Below are positions 14,582 through 16,521 of a stretch of DNA of 16,521 bases, piece by piece. Position numbers and translations under genes: made by a program. Numbering within the stretch: position 1 is the stretch's first letter; each line of letters starts with the position of its first letter. Below the pieces are notes generated by a model, which saw only the letters and a program-made list of their open reading frames with translations, ran no database searches and was not told the origin of the DNA. This DNA is from Chloroflexota bacterium. Its GTDB lineage: Bacteria; Chloroflexota; Anaerolineae; Aggregatilineales; Phototrophicaceae. The stretch covers positions 1 through 16,521 of the forward strand of contig QGUR01000074.1 of assembly GCA_003242205.1 (NCBI GenBank), given 5' to 3'.

Positions 14582-15057
14582 TATCCCTCTGAATTTTCCC
14601 TGAGCGCCAGCATCACGACCCACTCGCCGGACTGGACAGTCTTGCCTTCCTGATTGATGATTTTGACATCGAGCGTGACCCAGCCGCCGCCCATGCGTCG
14701 CGCTTCCTTCTTTTCGCGCACCACCAGCTCTACGTGCAGCGTGTCGCCAATGAAAACGGGCGCGCTGAACTTCATTTCCAGACTGCGAAAGGCGATAATC
14801 GTGCGTTCCATGAAGCCAAGCTGGTAGGCCTGGCCAACGGCGTAGCTGAGCGTCAGCATGCCGTGCGCGATGCGTTGCCCGAAGGGCGAGTGTTTCATGT
14901 ATTCGGCATCAGTATGCATCGGGTTGAAGTCGCCGGTCAGCGCGGCAAAATTGACCAGATCGGCTTCCGTAATTGTGCGTCCACGCGTGACCATCTTCCG
15001 GCCAACTTCAATGTCTTCGAAGTAGATGCCCTTCGGGGCATCGGGCAAATACGTCAT
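14581..15057 (-). CDS. MaoC-like hotdog dehydratase / (R)-specific enoyl-CoA hydratase family
   Basis: A 158-residue single hotdog domain, the usual length for the family. The hydratase motif is present: FAALTGDFNPMHTDAEYM (37-54), with catalytic Asp43 and His48, followed by FGQRIAHGMLTL (59-70). Further on come FSAPVFIGDTLHVELVV and a C-terminal strand GEWVVML. Members add water to trans-2-enoyl-CoA or act on other acyl-CoA thioesters in beta-oxidation or related pathways. Which acyl chain is used is unknown, since no other acyl-CoA gene lies beside it. The ATG has GGAG 9 nt upstream. It is separated from the hydrolase upstream by 57 nt with no clear promoter, so it may be the last gene of the minus-strand set. 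Confidence 0.9.
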   Translation of the reverse strand: MTYLPDAPKGIYFEDIEVGRKMVTRGRTITEADLVNFAALTGDFNPMHTDAEYMKHSPFGQRIAHGMLTLSYAVGQAYQLGFMERTIIAFRSLEMKFSAPVFIGDTLHVELVVREKKEARRMGGGWVTLDVKIINQEGKTVQSGEWVVMLALRENSEG

Positions 15058-15114
15058 GGCGTTCGTCTCCGTGAAGTTCGAGATAACTGCGGGGATTTTA
15101 CCTGCCGCCTGCCT

Positions 15115-15756
15115 TCAGGGCGATGCAGGCTGTTCCCAGTGCCGCCGGATCCAGGCGCGCACCTCTTCAAACTCGACCCGCTTCAGCTTGTGACCAGCTT
15201 CGTGAATCTTCACGGTCACATCCGCGCCACACTCGCGCAGCAATTTCGCCAGCGCCTCGCCCCGTTCGGGCGGCGTCACGGTGTCTTCGCTGCCGATTGC
15301 GATGTAGGCCAGCACGCCTTTCAGGTCTGGCAGCGTATCGGGAACGAGCGGAACCAGCGGGCGCAACAGCACTGCGCCCGCCAGCAGGTGCGGCTTCAGC
15401 AGCAGCAAACTGGCGGCGATATTCGCGCCATTAGAGTAACCGACCGCAAGCACGCGGCCCGGATCAAAGCCGTAAACACCGGCTGCACGCACGACAAATT
15501 CGGCCAGTTCGTGGGTGCGAAAGACCAGATCGTCGAGGTCGAAAACGCCTTCGGCCAGCCGCCGGAAGAAGCGCGTCTGCGTCCCTTCAAGCACCTTGCC
15601 ACGCGGGCTGAGCAGATGTGCGCCCGGCGCGAGGTTGCGACCGATGGAAACCATCGAATGCTCGTCGCCGCCGGTTCCGTGCAGCAGGAGCAGGGTCAGC
15701 GGGCCAGTGCCGGCCTCATAATGATGATGGATGTCGTTGAGCGCATCTTCAGCCAT
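15115..15756 (-). CDS. Alpha/beta hydrolase, carboxylesterase (MhqD/YpfH-like)
   Basis: A 213-residue, single-domain esterase-type hydrolase. Oxyanion segment LLLLHGTGGDEHSM (22-35), nucleophile Ser108 in GYSNGAN, Asp158 in IGSEDTVTP, and His189 in HEAGHKL complete the catalytic triad. Small dienelactone-hydrolase-like carboxylesterases of this size hydrolyse short acyl or aromatic esters and are cytoplasmic. The gene begins only 3 nt after the stop of the VOC dioxygenase-like gene and is clearly co-transcribed. In Bacillus subtilis, MhqD-type esterases and MhqO-type dioxygenases belong to the same quinone and electrophile response; a similar detoxification role here is inferred from the pairing. 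No MarR-type regulator is visible in the window. Confidence 0.9.
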   Translation of the reverse strand: MAEDALNDIHHHYEAGTGPLTLLLLHGTGGDEHSMVSIGRNLAPGAHLLSPRGKVLEGTQTRFFRRLAEGVFDLDDLVFRTHELAEFVVRAAGVYGFDPGRVLAVGYSNGANIAASLLLLKPHLLAGAVLLRPLVPLVPDTLPDLKGVLAYIAIGSEDTVTPPERGEALAKLLRECGADVTVKIHEAGHKLKRVEFEEVRAWIRRHWEQPASP

Positions 15757-15759
15757 AGG

Positions 15760-16521
15760 CTATTCGGGAATGATGACTGGCGGCAGACGCGACGCCACAT
15801 CTTCTCGCCGCGCTTCCAGCCAGGGAGGCAACCTGAGTTCCCGGCCCAGCAACGCCTCGTTTTCGTCGATCAGGAAACCGGGACCGTCGGTCGCGAATTC
15901 AAACAGCACGCCCCCCGGCTCGCGAAAATAGATTGAACGAAAGTAGTTGCGATCCTGAACCGGCGTCACGTTATAGCCCAGCGCCGCCAGACGCTCGCGC
16001 CAGCGTCCCTGCGCGGTGTCGTTGGGTAGGCGAAAAGCGACGTGATGCACGCTGCCGGCGGCCACACGCCCGCGCGCTTCCGGCGCGGTTTCGATATCGA
16101 CCGTCGCTCCGGGGCCGCCAGCTCCAATGACATAGCGCGAAAGGTTGTTTTCAGTCGCCAGCAGGCGGAAGCCCATCAGATCGCCTAGCAGCGGCAGCGT
16201 CGGCTCGATGGCGGCTTCGCGCAGGCGTACATGATGGACGCCGTGAATGGCAAATTCAGGCGGCACAGGGCCGCCGGGCCATGGCTGGCCGGGGCCGGGC
16301 TGCTGCGTCGCCACCAGTTCGAGCTGCAAGCCATCGGGGTCGAAAAAGGTCAGCACCTGCTCGTCAAACCGCCTGACCGGGTCGTCTACGTGCACGCCAT
16401 GGCTTTGCAACCGTTCGCGCCAGAACGTCAGCGATATTTCGGATACCGACAGGCCCGTAACCGTCACCTGCCCTGTTCCCGGCTCTCCCTGATACGGGCC
16501 TCTAAAAAAACTCCCCGACCC
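15760..16521 (-). CDS. VOC-superfamily ring-cleaving dioxygenase-like protein (MhqO-like), N-terminus cut by window edge
   Basis: The frame is open from the right edge, giving 253 residues; whole proteins of this type are about 310, so the first part is missing. The GTG at 16465-16467 is not taken as the start, because the preceding residues (RGPYQGEPGTGQVTVTG) fit the family's GTGQ segment. Two glyoxalase/VOC modules show: FFDPDGLQLELVA, then IHGVHHVRL, LMGFRLL, SVHHVAFRLP and IYFREPGGVLFEFATDGPGF with a metal-ligand-like Glu. The proteins use a divalent metal and are annotated as glyoxalase or extradiol-type dioxygenases; the substrate is uncertain, probably quinones or hydroquinones. An A7 run (T7 in the gene) at 16504-16510 near the edge could be a slippage or sequencing-error site. 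Confidence 0.88.
   Translation of the reverse strand, partial: GSGSFFRGPYQGEPGTGQVTVTGLSVSEISLTFWRERLQSHGVHVDDPVRRFDEQVLTFFDPDGLQLELVATQQPGPGQPWPGGPVPPEFAIHGVHHVRLREAAIEPTLPLLGDLMGFRLLATENNLSRYVIGAGGPGATVDIETAPEARGRVAAGSVHHVAFRLPNDTAQGRWRERLAALGYNVTPVQDRNYFRSIYFREPGGVLFEFATDGPGFLIDENEALLGRELRLPPWLEARREDVASRLPPVIIPE

Noticed and set aside
14734..15936. 400-codon plus-strand frame across the MaoC, hydrolase and VOC genes
   Set aside because: Spans three well-supported minus-strand genes and has no recognisable motif.
1..16521. tRNA, rRNA, CRISPR arrays, riboswitches, transposases, integrases
   Set aside because: Looked for by eye on both strands; no cloverleaf-like, repeat-spacer or transposase-like signals were found. 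Small RNAs cannot be excluded without covariance-model searches.

Overview
The window is a GC-rich bacterial chromosome segment with short intergenic gaps and alternating one- to four-gene operons. Gene content points to Chloroflexota, probably Anaerolineae-like: a Gld-type ABC cassette ending in a DUF4340 protein, a Thr/Pro-rich linker lipoprotein, FHA-domain proteins, a short ferredoxin with a CX5C first cluster, and C-rich intergenic palindromes. This placement is an inference from gene families; no rRNA or other marker is present.

Layout. (1) 1-2703: a secreted or anchored protein cut by the left edge (minus), a 14-helix MFS exporter (plus) and a conserved exported hypothetical (minus), the last two converging with an 11-nt overlap. 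(2) 2821-5113: a minus-strand housekeeping block of ferredoxin, rsmI and rpsD. Two clear intrinsic terminators separate the ferredoxin from rsmI and end rpsD; rsmI has its own promoter. (3) 5114-5841: a visibly AT-richer stretch whose only recognisable content is a truncated, frameshifted relic of a HerA/DUF87-type ATPase (minus). (4) 5842-7179: a lipoprotein with a low-complexity linker and a clan-A-like glycoside hydrolase domain. (5) 7216-12047: a nested inverted repeat overlapping a strong promoter, then a four-gene operon (ATPase, ABC-2 permease, GldG-like protein, DUF4340 protein). (6) 12061-14561: a perfect 14-bp palindrome, then a two-gene operon in which an FHA-FHA-TIR protein is translationally coupled (ATGA overlap) to a CcrM/M.HinfI-type adenine methyltransferase. 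(7) 14581-16521, minus strand: a MaoC-like hotdog protein, and a VOC dioxygenase-like gene (cut by the right edge) followed after 3 nt by an alpha/beta hydrolase, resembling the Bacillus MhqO/MhqD pairing.

The most distinctive unit is FHA-FHA-TIR plus methyltransferase. It joins phosphothreonine-recognition modules to a TIR domain that lacks the usual catalytic glutamate, and it is co-expressed with an orphan methylase with no restriction enzyme in view. Whether it acts in signalling, defence or epigenetic control cannot be decided from sequence alone. The HerA relic and the nested repeat at the ABC operon promoter are the next most interesting items.
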